Below, piece by piece: positions 7,510 to 15,172 of a stretch of 26,399 nucleotides of DNA. The first letter of the stretch is position 1. Every line of letters starts with the position of its first letter. The position numbers and the translations under genes were made by a program. Under the pieces are notes generated by a model. That model saw only the letters and a list, made by a program, of their open reading frames with translations, searched no databases and was not told the origin of the DNA. The stretch comes from Burkholderiales bacterium (GTDB lineage Bacteria > Pseudomonadota > Gammaproteobacteria > Burkholderiales > JAEUMW01), in NCBI GenBank assembly GCA_016791285.1, contig JAEUMX010000484.1, positions 1 to 26,399 of the forward strand, given 5' to 3'.

Positions 7510-8334
7510 CTACTTCATCCAAGACTTGATTTTGGCGAAAAAACCGGCAGATGCCGGAAACAGTTGCAATACCCGTACCAGAACGACAGAAATGTTGTCC
7601 TTTCCGCCATGGTCATTGGCGATGCGGACGAGGTGATCGGCAGCGAGTTGCATCTTGTCCCGCATGCTGGACAGGGCGAGATGCATGTCCTCGTCCGAGA
7701 CCATGTCGGAAAGGCCGTCCGAGCACATGAGGTAGATGTCGCCGGCCAATACGCCGTGCACATGAATCTCCGCTGCGAGGCCAGGATCGATACCGAGTGC
7801 GCGCGTAACCAGATTCCTGTTCTGCGAACGACGCGCCTGCTCTCGCGTGAGGAGGCCGCGGTCGATCTGCTCCTGAAGCAGACTGTGGTCGCGCGTGACC
7901 TGCTCGAATGCATCGTCGCGTAGCCGATAGAGCCGAGAGTCGCCCACATGGCCAACCGTAACCCGGTCGTCGTGGAAAAGCGCGGTGACGAGCGTCGTCC
8001 CCATGCCCGAGTACTGCGATTGCCCCGATGCCGCCAGCAGGATCGATGCATTAGCGCGGGCGATCCCCTCTCGCAACATCGCGACTTGCGCAGCATCGCA
8101 GCCATTGCGCCTTTCGGCATGCTGGTCCTTCCGTGCAAGCGCTGCCTTGAGGTCGGTCATCAGCGTTGCCACGGCAATCCCACTCGCTACCTCGCCGGCA
8201 CTGTAACCTCCCATCCCGTCGGCGAGCACTGCCAATCCGAGGTCGGCGTCGACGCCTATGCAATCCTCGTTATGGTCGCGCAGGCGCCCGACATCGGTCG
8301 CGCTGACGATCTCGAGGGCTTTGCGCAGGCTCAA
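7510..8334 (-). CDS. PP2C-family serine/threonine protein phosphatase
   Basis: This 274-residue metal-dependent phosphatase is of the Stp/PrpC type and removes phosphate from Ser/Thr residues in the cytoplasm. Metal-binding and catalytic motifs are in the expected order: RDHNED (19-24), LADGMGGYSAGE (around 37-48), VGHVGDSRLYR, MCSDGLSDMV and GGKDNISVVLV near the C-terminus. Length and lack of membrane segments fit the soluble single-domain type. The start is TTG at 8334-8332, supported by GAGGGG seven bases upstream. It heads a two-gene unit with the FHA gene. Such phosphatases usually oppose a Hanks-type kinase, but none is in the window. Confidence 0.93.
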   Translation of the reverse strand: MSLRKALEIVSATDVGRLRDHNEDCIGVDADLGLAVLADGMGGYSAGEVASGIAVATLMTDLKAALARKDQHAERRNGCDAAQVAMLREGIARANASILLAASGQSQYSGMGTTLVTALFHDDRVTVGHVGDSRLYRLRDDAFEQVTRDHSLLQEQIDRGLLTREQARRSQNRNLVTRALGIDPGLAAEIHVHGVLAGDIYLMCSDGLSDMVSDEDMHLALSSMRDKMQLAADHLVRIANDHGGKDNISVVLVRVLQLFPASAGFFAKIKSWMK

Positions 8335-8540
8335 CGCAGCGCCCCTCTACGCGCGCGTGATGCCCGCGCTTCCGAGTCGGACCGCTTCCAGGGAGTTCGG
8401 AGAAGGTGAATGAGACATCTCGGTGGTGTCGGGCGCCAGAGCCGAAAGCATGGCGTATGCCCGACGCTGCGAACCGTGGCCGCAACGGCGAATGCGCCGC
8501 GCCGAAGCCGCAGGCATGGGCTTGGGCGTGCATGCAGCCT

Positions 8541-9821
8541 TCAGGCACGCAGGGGATGATAGTCCTGGATCTTCGGCGGCTCCTTGGAAAAGGCACCCGC
8601 TTCCCGCATGGCCTCAATCTCGGCATCCGCATAGCCCAGCACCTCGCGCAGGACCTCGTCCGTGTGCTCGCCCAGGAGCGGCGAACGCGCGATGTCGGCA
8701 GGAGAATCCGACAGCTTGATCGGCATGCCGACGTTGTGCCATATCCCGCGCTGGGGATGATCGAGCTCCACATACATGTTGCGGAGCTTCACGTGCGCGT
8801 CGTTGGCGAGGTCGTGGGTGCTCATGATCGGACCGCACGGCACGTCGATATCGTTCAGCAGCTGCATGAACTCGCGCTTGGTGTAGTTCGAAGCGAACGC
8901 CTCGATCAGCCGCCACATCTCATTCTGGTTCTTCCGGCGCTCGCCGATGGAGGCAAAGCGCGCGTCCTTGGCGAGCGCCTCACCGCCGATGCGGGTCGCG
9001 AGCCCGTTCCAGACGGCCTCCTGGACAACGACGTAGATGTAATCGTTGGGACCGCCCGGCTTGCAGCGTACGGCGTTGCCGAGCTGCCCTCCACCCGAGT
9101 CGTTGCCCGCGCGCGGCGCCGTATCGAGCCCCTCCGTCGCGATCGAGTACTCTGCGAGGGCACCCTGCTTGAGCCGCTGGTGGTCGCGGAACTTGACGCG
9201 GCAAAGATTCATCACGGAATCCATCATCGCCACCTCGACATACTGCCCCTGTCCGCTCGTGTTTCGATGATGCAGCGCCGCGAGGACGCCGATGACGAGA
9301 TGCAGGCCGGTCCCGGAGTCGCCGATCTGCGCCCCAGTGACCAGCGGCGGCCCGTCGTTGAAGCCGGTCGTGCTCATCGAGCCGCCCATGGCCTGCGCCA
9401 CGTTCTCGTAGGCCTTGAAGTCCGCATACGGTCCGTTCGAACCAAAGCCCTTGATCGATGCCATCACGATACGCGGGTTGATCTCGTGCACCTTCTCCCA
9501 CGGGAAGCCGAGCCTGTCGAGCACCCCCGGCCCGAAATTCTCCATCACGACGTCGCAGTGCTTAAGCAGGGAGATGAAGACCTCCTTGCCCGCCGGGTTC
9601 TTCATGTTGACCGTGATCGAGCGCTTGTTGCAGTTCAGCATCGTGAAATAGAGACTGTCCGCGTTCGGCACGTCGCGCAGCTGGCCGCGTGTCACATCGC
9701 CGGTGGGCGGCTCGAACTTGATGACGTCCGCCCCGAGCCAGGCCATGAGCTGCGACGCGGTCGGACCGGCCTGGACATGGGTCATGTCGAGGATGCGAAA
9801 GCCGGAAAGTGCCTTGTTCAT
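8541..9821 (-). CDS. frc: Formyl-CoA:oxalate CoA-transferase (class III CoA-transferase)
   Basis: Frc moves CoA from formyl-CoA to oxalate, giving oxalyl-CoA and formate, the activating step of oxalate breakdown. The protein has 426 residues, close to the 428 of the Oxalobacter formigenes enzyme as I recall it. Matching signatures are THVQAGP with Gln17, DSLYFTMLNCNKRSI, VMENFGPGVLDRLGF, IGDSG with the catalytic Asp168 (Asp169 in Oxalobacter), the active-site glycine loop NDSGGGQ (241-246), and CGPIMS. GAGGA lies eight bases before the ATG. It is the last gene of a long co-directional series with formate dehydrogenase and Fhs, which fits a formate-yielding role. Class III transferases include many close relatives, so a different acyl acceptor remains possible. 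Oxalyl-CoA decarboxylase is not adjacent in this window. Confidence 0.85.
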   Translation of the reverse strand: MNKALSGFRILDMTHVQAGPTASQLMAWLGADVIKFEPPTGDVTRGQLRDVPNADSLYFTMLNCNKRSITVNMKNPAGKEVFISLLKHCDVVMENFGPGVLDRLGFPWEKVHEINPRIVMASIKGFGSNGPYADFKAYENVAQAMGGSMSTTGFNDGPPLVTGAQIGDSGTGLHLVIGVLAALHHRNTSGQGQYVEVAMMDSVMNLCRVKFRDHQRLKQGALAEYSIATEGLDTAPRAGNDSGGGQLGNAVRCKPGGPNDYIYVVVQEAVWNGLATRIGGEALAKDARFASIGERRKNQNEMWRLIEAFASNYTKREFMQLLNDIDVPCGPIMSTHDLANDAHVKLRNMYVELDHPQRGIWHNVGMPIKLSDSPADIARSPLLGEHTDEVLREVLGYADAEIEAMREAGAFSKEPPKIQDYHPLRA

Positions 9822-9873
9822 GCGGGGGTCCTCGTGGAGGGGTCGGAAAAGTATGAGCGGCCGGTCGGGGCAG

Positions 9874-10710
9874 TCAGGAGTATTTGGACGAAGGAAACAT
9901 CTTGCTTCGCGTCATGAGCTTGAGCTCGTCATCGATCCCGGCCACCTGCGGCACGCTGCGCACGACGCGCTCCGTTGCGTCTCGCTCGGCCTGGGAAACC
10001 ACGATGCCGCGCAGGATGATGCGGCTGCCGTCGGCCTCGATGGTGACCCGGACGTCGCGCGTGGCCCCATCGTTGCGCAGGGCGGCCCGAACATGCGCCT
10101 CGAGAGTCATGTTCGCGAGCTTGGCCCGCGATTCTGGCGTCTCCTGAAACTCCGGTCGGGAGAGCAGATGCAGCACTTGCTCGACGCAGCTTTCGATGGT
10201 CAGTCGATCGGTATTGAGGGTGAGGTCGTACAGCGTAGGATCGCCCCAGCTCACGCCGAAGCGCTCGTGCATCCGCGCGGCGTGGGCGCTGTCGGAGCGA
10301 CGAATCTCGTGCAGTGCCGCGTCTGCATCGTCCAGGTCCACATTCTCCATCAGCCAGCGGACGCGGTTCTCCACCGTGCGGGTCACGCGCACGCAAGGAA
10401 TATGGGGAACCGGGCGCAACAGGCAGGTCGCCCCCCAGCCGCGAATCACGGCGTTGCCTTGGGACGCGAGCGTCAGAACCTCCTCTGCCGTGACGACCGC
10501 TTCGGCGTCTTCGTCCGTCCGCAGCTTCTCCAGAAATCCCGCCTTGCCCTCCCGCAGACGACGGATCAGGCTCTTCGGCACGTGCAGGCGCTCCGCGATG
10601 TGATCCCCCACCTCGTGCTGCAAGGACTTGAGTCCCAACCGTGCCGCCAGTTCGAGTGCGACATCCCGCGCGAGGGAGCCCATCTCATGGGTCATGGCAA
10701 TAACCGGCAT
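9874..10710 (-). CDS. Cytidylate-kinase-like protein fused to a C-terminal BON domain
   Basis: The 278-residue protein starts MPVIAMTHEMGSLARDVA, the altered P-loop style of the cytidylate-kinase-like family (Cytidylate_kin2). The segment GNAVIRGWGATCLLRPVPH is also typical of it. Residues about 203-266 resemble a BON domain: DVRVTIEADGSRIILRG, then a helix and VPQVAGIDDELKL. BON domains usually bind lipid or other ligands. The classical GxxGxGKS/T nucleotide loop is absent, so kinase activity should not be assumed. GGAGGG five bases before the ATG gives a strong start. It lies 17 bases after tctA and 52 before frc, inside the presumed carboxylate operon. Its role there is unknown. Confidence 0.8.
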   Translation of the reverse strand: MPVIAMTHEMGSLARDVALELAARLGLKSLQHEVGDHIAERLHVPKSLIRRLREGKAGFLEKLRTDEDAEAVVTAEEVLTLASQGNAVIRGWGATCLLRPVPHIPCVRVTRTVENRVRWLMENVDLDDADAALHEIRRSDSAHAARMHERFGVSWGDPTLYDLTLNTDRLTIESCVEQVLHLLSRPEFQETPESRAKLANMTLEAHVRAALRNDGATRDVRVTIEADGSRIILRGIVVSQAERDATERVVRSVPQVAGIDDELKLMTRSKMFPSSKYS

Positions 10711-10727
10711 CTTGTCCCTCCTTCGCG

Positions 10728-12254
10728 CTAACGCGCCTGTCCCGGTTCAAAGGGTTCCACGCGTCCGGATCGAATCCTCCTCATCGTTGCCGAAAGGAGC
10801 GGCCAGAAGAGCATGGCGATCGCCAGCGTGGCAATGCTGCCAACGAGCCAGTTGGACCAGAAGATCGCGAGGCTGCCTTCGGAGAACAGCATCGATTGCC
10901 GGAACGAATCTTCCGCCTTGTCACCGAGCACCAGCGCCAGCACCATCGGCGCAAGCGGGTAATTCAGCTTCTTGAACACATATCCCACCACGCCGAAGAG
11001 CAGCATGAGCCACACGTCGAGCATGGCGCCGTGCACCGTGTAGGACCCGATCGCGCAGATCACGATGATCACCGGCGCGATGATAGAGAACGGGATACGC
11101 AGGATCGCCGCGAACAGAGGCACCGAGGTCAGGACGACGATGAGTCCCGCGATGTTCCCGAGGTACATGCTCGCAATGAGCCCCCAGACGAAGTCCTTCT
11201 GCTCGACGAAAAGTAGCGGGCCCGGCTGCAGCCCCCAGACCAGGAGGCCGCCGAGGAGAACAGCCGCCGTGGGCGAACCGGGGATACCCAGCGCCAGCAT
11301 GGGCAGAAGTGCGCTGGTGCCTGCCGCATGGGCGCCCGTTTCAGGGGCGATCACACCCTCCAGCTGTCCCGTACCGAACTTCTCGCCGTCCCGCGAGGCC
11401 CGCTTCGCCACCCCGTAGGCCATGAACGACGCCGGCGTGGCACCCCCCGGTGTGATCCCCATCCAGCACCCGATCAGGCAACTGCGCAGCATGGTCATCC
11501 CGTAGCGCGGCAGTTTCTTCCAAGTTTCGAGCACCACCTTGCCGTCGATCCGTGCACTCTGACCCTTGAATGCGAGCCCCTCCTCCATCGTGAGCAGGAT
11601 CTCGCCGATGCCGAAAAGGCCTATCACCGCGACCAGGAAATCGAACCCGCGCATGAGCTCCGTGGAGCCAAAGGTGAGCCGAAGCTGACCAGTCACGGTA
11701 TCGAGGCCGACCGCCGCCAGTGCAAATCCCAGCATCATCGCAGCGAGCGTCTTGAAAGGCGAGCCCTTGCCCATGCCGACGAAGCTGAAGAACGTGAGCA
11801 TGTAGACCGCGAAGAACTCCGGCGGACCGAACTTGAGCGCAAACTTCGCCACCAGCGGCGCCAGGAAAGTGATCATCAGCACGGCTACGAACGCGCCCAC
11901 GAACGATGCCGTGAACGCCGCCGTCAGCGCCTCGCCAGCGCGGCCCTGTTGCGCGAGCGGATAGCCGTCGAAAGTAGTAGCCACGGACCACGGCTCGCCG
12001 GGGATGTTGAAGAGGATGGACGTGATCGCACCGCCGAAGAGTGCCCCCCAGTAGATGCAGGAGAGCATGATGATGGCGGACGTGGGCGGCATCGTGAAGG
12101 TGAGCGGCAGCAGGATTGCGACCCCGTTCGCGCCGCCCAGACCCGGAAGCACACCGATGAGGACGCCGAGCACGATGCCGACGAACATGAGCACGATGTT
12201 GTAGCCGGTCAGAGCGACCGCGAAGCCTTGAAACAGCGAGGTCAGCTCCGTCAA
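10728..12254 (-). CDS. tctA: TctA-family large permease of a tripartite tricarboxylate transporter
   Basis: This is the main membrane subunit of a secondary, binding-protein-dependent carboxylate importer in the inner membrane. It has about 508 residues with many hydrophobic segments. The hallmark N-terminal loop GVLPGLGGANGVAILLPL is present, and the second conserved glycine-proline loop appears as LALGIPGSPTAAVLLGGL. An in-frame start at 12320 would overlap tctB by 50 bases; TTG at 12254-12252, with GGAGG eight bases upstream, gives the family-like start TELTSLFQGFAVAL and is preferred. It forms one unit with tctB and tctC. The substrate cannot be read from TctA; the neighbouring frc makes oxalate or a related small acid plausible. 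Confidence 0.92.
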   Translation of the reverse strand: MTELTSLFQGFAVALTGYNIVLMFVGIVLGVLIGVLPGLGGANGVAILLPLTFTMPPTSAIIMLSCIYWGALFGGAITSILFNIPGEPWSVATTFDGYPLAQQGRAGEALTAAFTASFVGAFVAVLMITFLAPLVAKFALKFGPPEFFAVYMLTFFSFVGMGKGSPFKTLAAMMLGFALAAVGLDTVTGQLRLTFGSTELMRGFDFLVAVIGLFGIGEILLTMEEGLAFKGQSARIDGKVVLETWKKLPRYGMTMLRSCLIGCWMGITPGGATPASFMAYGVAKRASRDGEKFGTGQLEGVIAPETGAHAAGTSALLPMLALGIPGSPTAAVLLGGLLVWGLQPGPLLFVEQKDFVWGLIASMYLGNIAGLIVVLTSVPLFAAILRIPFSIIAPVIIVICAIGSYTVHGAMLDVWLMLLFGVVGYVFKKLNYPLAPMVLALVLGDKAEDSFRQSMLFSEGSLAIFWSNWLVGSIATLAIAMLFWPLLSATMRRIRSGRVEPFEPGQAR

Positions 12255-12270
12255 TGCCTCTTCCTCCGCG

Positions 12271-12786
12271 CTAGAAGCCGAGCATGCGTTCGAGCGGTCC
12301 CTTGGGCAGCGGAACGGCAAACCACTTCTCGAACATCAGAAAGAAGAAGACACCGACGCCAAGGCTCACCGCAACCGCCCGAGCGATGTCGTAACGGCCG
12401 AGCCAAACCATGAAGACGGCTATGTACAGAGCCGAGGCAACGTAGATCCCGAGCAGGTGGATGAGCCCAACGTAGATCGTCGCGGGCACCAGCACCGAGA
12501 GGATTTGCCGCAACTGTCCGCCGTCGATAAAGGTTTCGCCGGCACGCAGCCCCCCGGACAGTGCGCGCAATGCGATCGCCGCCGCCGACAGACACAGGGT
12601 GAGACCGATATAAAAGGGAAAGTACCCGGATTGCGGACCGTCGGAACCCCATCCTGAGCCCAGCCGCTGGCTGTCGTAGATTACGACCGCGCCCACCGCG
12701 AACAGGACGGCCGCCGTGATCACCTCCATCAGCGCGACCGACGGCCCGCGGCGAGGCGGGACGGACCCCTCTTCCGGATCACTCAT
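12271..12786 (-). CDS. tctB: TctB-family small membrane subunit
   Basis: This 171-residue protein is the small membrane subunit of the tripartite tricarboxylate transporter. After a short charged N-terminus it has about four hydrophobic helices. The family pattern between helices 1 and 2, GPQSGYFPFYIGLTL, is clear. It ends 16 bases before the preferred tctA start and begins 24 bases after tctC, the usual tight C-B-A order. GAGGTGG nine bases before the ATG supports the start. TctB proteins vary in sequence, so identification rests on this motif, topology and position together. Confidence 0.9.
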   Translation of the reverse strand: MSDPEEGSVPPRRGPSVALMEVITAAVLFAVGAVVIYDSQRLGSGWGSDGPQSGYFPFYIGLTLCLSAAAIALRALSGGLRAGETFIDGGQLRQILSVLVPATIYVGLIHLLGIYVASALYIAVFMVWLGRYDIARAVAVSLGVGVFFFLMFEKWFAVPLPKGPLERMLGF

Positions 12787-12810
12787 GCTGGCCGCCCACC
12801 TCGTCGTTTC

Positions 12811-13836
12811 TCACTTTGCGATAAAGCCCGCTTCTTCCATGAGCTGCTTGTGAGTGCCTTCGGCCCTCGCCAGCCAAGCCTTGTATTCGTCGCCGGACAT
12901 GCTGGTTTGATTGAACGCTCCCTTCTCCATGAACTCCTTCCATTCTGCGGTCTCGCGCACCTTCTTCATCAGGTTCTGGAAATAGGCGAGCTGGTCGGCG
13001 TTGACGCCGCTAGACATGAAGATGCCGCGCAGCATGACGTAATCGAGATTGACCCCGGCCTCCTTGCAGGTTGGAATGTCGTTCCACGACTGGGTTTCCG
13101 TGATTTTCTGCTTGTAGGGCATGCGCTCGTCGTCGAACACGCACAGCGGCCGCAGCTGACCGGCCCGCCACTGCGCGACGGCTTCGATGGGGTTGTTCAC
13201 GGTCGAATCGATGTGATTGCCGACGAGTTGCACCGCGACCTCGCCGCCGCCCTTGAACGGCACGTAGGTGAACTTGGCCCCGGTCGCCTTCTCTAGGCCC
13301 ACGGTGATGATCTGGTCCTCCTGCTTGGACCCTGTGCCGCCCATCTTGAACTTGCCTGGGCCGGCCGCGTTCGCCGCCGCAATGTACTCCTGCACGCTCT
13401 TGTAGGGCTTCTCCGCGTTCACCCAGAGCACGAACTGGTCGAGCGCCATCATCGAGACTGGCGTCATGTCCTTCCAGTTGAAGGGGGTACCGGTCGCGAG
13501 CGGCGTCGTGAAGAGGTTCGAGAGGGTGATGATGATCTTGTGCGGGTCGCCCTTGCTCTTCTGCGTCACGTCGAGAAAGCCCTCGGCGCCGGCACCACCC
13601 GCCTTGTTGACCACCACCAGCGGCTGCTTGGTCAATCCGTACTTGGTGACGATGCCCTGGATGAGCCGCGCCATCTGGTCCGCACCGCCACCCGTTCCGG
13701 CCGGAACCACGAACTCGATGGGCTTGGTGGGTTCCCACGCTGCAACTGCGGGACCGCCTGCGGCAAGACCGATGGCGGTTGCCACGGCGAGGGCCACCAG
13801 GGACCTGCCCGCAGGACGATTCATTACCTCTGGCAT
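12811..13836 (-). CDS. tctC: TctC/Bug-family periplasmic solute-binding protein
   Basis: This extracytoplasmic receptor captures a carboxylate for TctAB. With the ATG at 13836 (GAGGAG seven bases upstream) it has 341 residues. An upstream in-frame start at 13896 is less likely because it would put 20 residues in front of the signal peptide. The signal peptide runs through ALAVATAIGLAAGGPAVAA with probable cleavage before WEPTKP. The mature part shows Bug features: PIEFVVPAGTGGGADQMAR, VVNKAGGAGAEG and YVPFKGGGEVAVQLVG. Bug proteins are greatly expanded in Burkholderiales, which supports the taxonomic inference. The ligand is unknown; oxalate or another small dicarboxylate is suggested only by frc in the same series. 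Confidence 0.92.
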   Translation of the reverse strand: MPEVMNRPAGRSLVALAVATAIGLAAGGPAVAAWEPTKPIEFVVPAGTGGGADQMARLIQGIVTKYGLTKQPLVVVNKAGGAGAEGFLDVTQKSKGDPHKIIITLSNLFTTPLATGTPFNWKDMTPVSMMALDQFVLWVNAEKPYKSVQEYIAAANAAGPGKFKMGGTGSKQEDQIITVGLEKATGAKFTYVPFKGGGEVAVQLVGNHIDSTVNNPIEAVAQWRAGQLRPLCVFDDERMPYKQKITETQSWNDIPTCKEAGVNLDYVMLRGIFMSSGVNADQLAYFQNLMKKVRETAEWKEFMEKGAFNQTSMSGDEYKAWLARAEGTHKQLMEEAGFIAK

Positions 13837-13920
13837 TGCGATTCTCCTCAGGGTTGAAACGGGATCAAGGCCGTCAAACCGGCCGCACGCAAGCAAGTAG
13901 CGTTCACAGCAGACAGCGCC

Positions 13921-14355
13921 TCACCTCACCAGCAAAACGGGGCAAGGCGCCAGGTGGATCACCTTGTTCGCGACAGACCCGAGCAGCAGTCCCGCCACGC
14001 TGCCCAGGCCTCGCGTCCCGATGCAGATCTGGTGACAGTGAAACTTCTTCGCATACTCGACGATGACTTGCGCGGGGGCGCCGATGCCGATATGAGGCAC
14101 ATATTCCACCGCTGCGTGGTCGAGCCGTTCGCGTGCCGCCTTGAGCGCCGCGTGGCCCTCGTCCCGATAGTATTCCTCGAGCTGATCACGCCGAATGAAG
14201 CTCTTCACGTTGCCGGAGAGGATCGGCAGCTGGACGTTCAGGAGATGTATATCGACCGGGGGCTTGTACCAGCGTAGGAGCTGGATCACGTGCTCGACGG
14301 TGCGGCCCGAAGCCTCGGAGCCATCGACGGCCAGCAGAAAGCTGAGGGTGTCCAC
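13921..14355 (-). CDS. Universal stress protein (UspA family)
   Basis: This is a single-domain 144-residue Usp. The N-terminus FLLAVDGSEASGRTVEH carries the conserved Asp of the nucleotide pocket. The C-terminal motif GTRGLGSVAGLLLGSVANKV matches the ATP-binding pattern G-2x-G-9x-G-S/T, so it is likely an ATP-binding type. Start is GTG at 14355, with only a weak ribosome binding site. It begins 13 bases after the TerC-family gene, so translational coupling is likely. Usp proteins help survival under starvation or stress; its place between C1 genes and a transporter suggests co-expression, not a direct catalytic role. Confidence 0.92.
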   Translation of the reverse strand: MDTLSFLLAVDGSEASGRTVEHVIQLLRWYKPPVDIHLLNVQLPILSGNVKSFIRRDQLEEYYRDEGHAALKAARERLDHAAVEYVPHIGIGAPAQVIVEYAKKFHCHQICIGTRGLGSVAGLLLGSVANKVIHLAPCPVLLVR

Positions 14356-14368
14356 GCCGTCCGGCTCG

Positions 14369-15109
14369 TCAGCGCTGATGGGGCGGGGGAACGGCCTGCT
14401 CGCCGGCCGCGAGATCGATCGCCGCCGCGGCCGACACGCGCGACATGCGCCGCGCCACGAGCTTGCCGATACCGATCACGAGCAGGGCACCCGCGACCGG
14501 AGCGACTTGGACGAGCCACGGCGCGTTGGCTGCGACCCAGTCGTGGACGATGACGTCGCTTGCAAACATGCTACCCGCGATCCAGCCCAGCAGGGCGCCG
14601 CCCGCGGTGATGATGACGGGGTAGCGCTCCATCAGCACCAGCACGATCTTGCTCCCCCACACGATGATCGGCACGCTGATGAGCAGGCCGAGGACGATGA
14701 GGATCCTGCTGTCCTTGGCGGCGCCCGCGATCGCGATCACGTTGTCGAGACTCATCACGGCATCGGCGACGATGATCGTCTTGATGGCTCCCAGCAGGTG
14801 ATCGGAAGCCTTGATGTCGTGTGCGCCGTCCTGCTCCGGCAGCACCAGCTTGACCCCGATCCAGACGAGCAGCAGCGCACCGACGATCCTGAGGAAAGGG
14901 AATCTGAGCAGGGTGATGGCGAAGAAAATCAGCGCCACTCGCAGCGCGATGGCCCCGAACACGCCCCAGAAGATGCCCTGATTGCGCAGCCGCGGTGGCA
15001 GTCGCCGGCAGGCCAGCGCGATCACCACTGCGTTGTCTCCGCCGAGGAGAATGTCGATGGCGATGATCTGCAGCAACGCGACCCAGAACTGCGGGCTCGT
15101 GGGTTCCAT
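14369..15109 (-). CDS. TerC-family integral membrane protein
   Basis: This 246-residue inner-membrane protein has about seven hydrophobic helices. The TerC hallmarks are two acidic intramembrane motifs: GGDNAVVIAL (near 23-32) and SLDNVIAIAG in the middle of the protein, each with the DN pair. TerC/YjbE-type proteins are linked to metal-ion export, notably manganese, in several bacteria. Here it sits 63 bases after fhs and 13 before usp. It is unclear why it is among C1 genes; metal balance for metalloenzymes is only a guess. The start at 15109 has no strong ribosome binding site, but it gives the family-typical N-terminus. Confidence 0.88.
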   Translation of the reverse strand: MEPTSPQFWVALLQIIAIDILLGGDNAVVIALACRRLPPRLRNQGIFWGVFGAIALRVALIFFAITLLRFPFLRIVGALLLVWIGVKLVLPEQDGAHDIKASDHLLGAIKTIIVADAVMSLDNVIAIAGAAKDSRILIVLGLLISVPIIVWGSKIVLVLMERYPVIITAGGALLGWIAGSMFASDVIVHDWVAANAPWLVQVAPVAGALLVIGIGKLVARRMSRVSAAAAIDLAAGEQAVPPPHQR

Positions 15110-15172
15110 GCGGCAGGCTACGCACCGATCTCATCGCGAGGCGCAACAGTCATGGCGGGATTGCCCTGCGCT

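Noticed and set aside
8335..8540. A small gene or terminator between the PP2C and frc genes
   Set aside because: Reading both strands showed no ribosome binding site with a plausible frame and no stem followed by a T-run.
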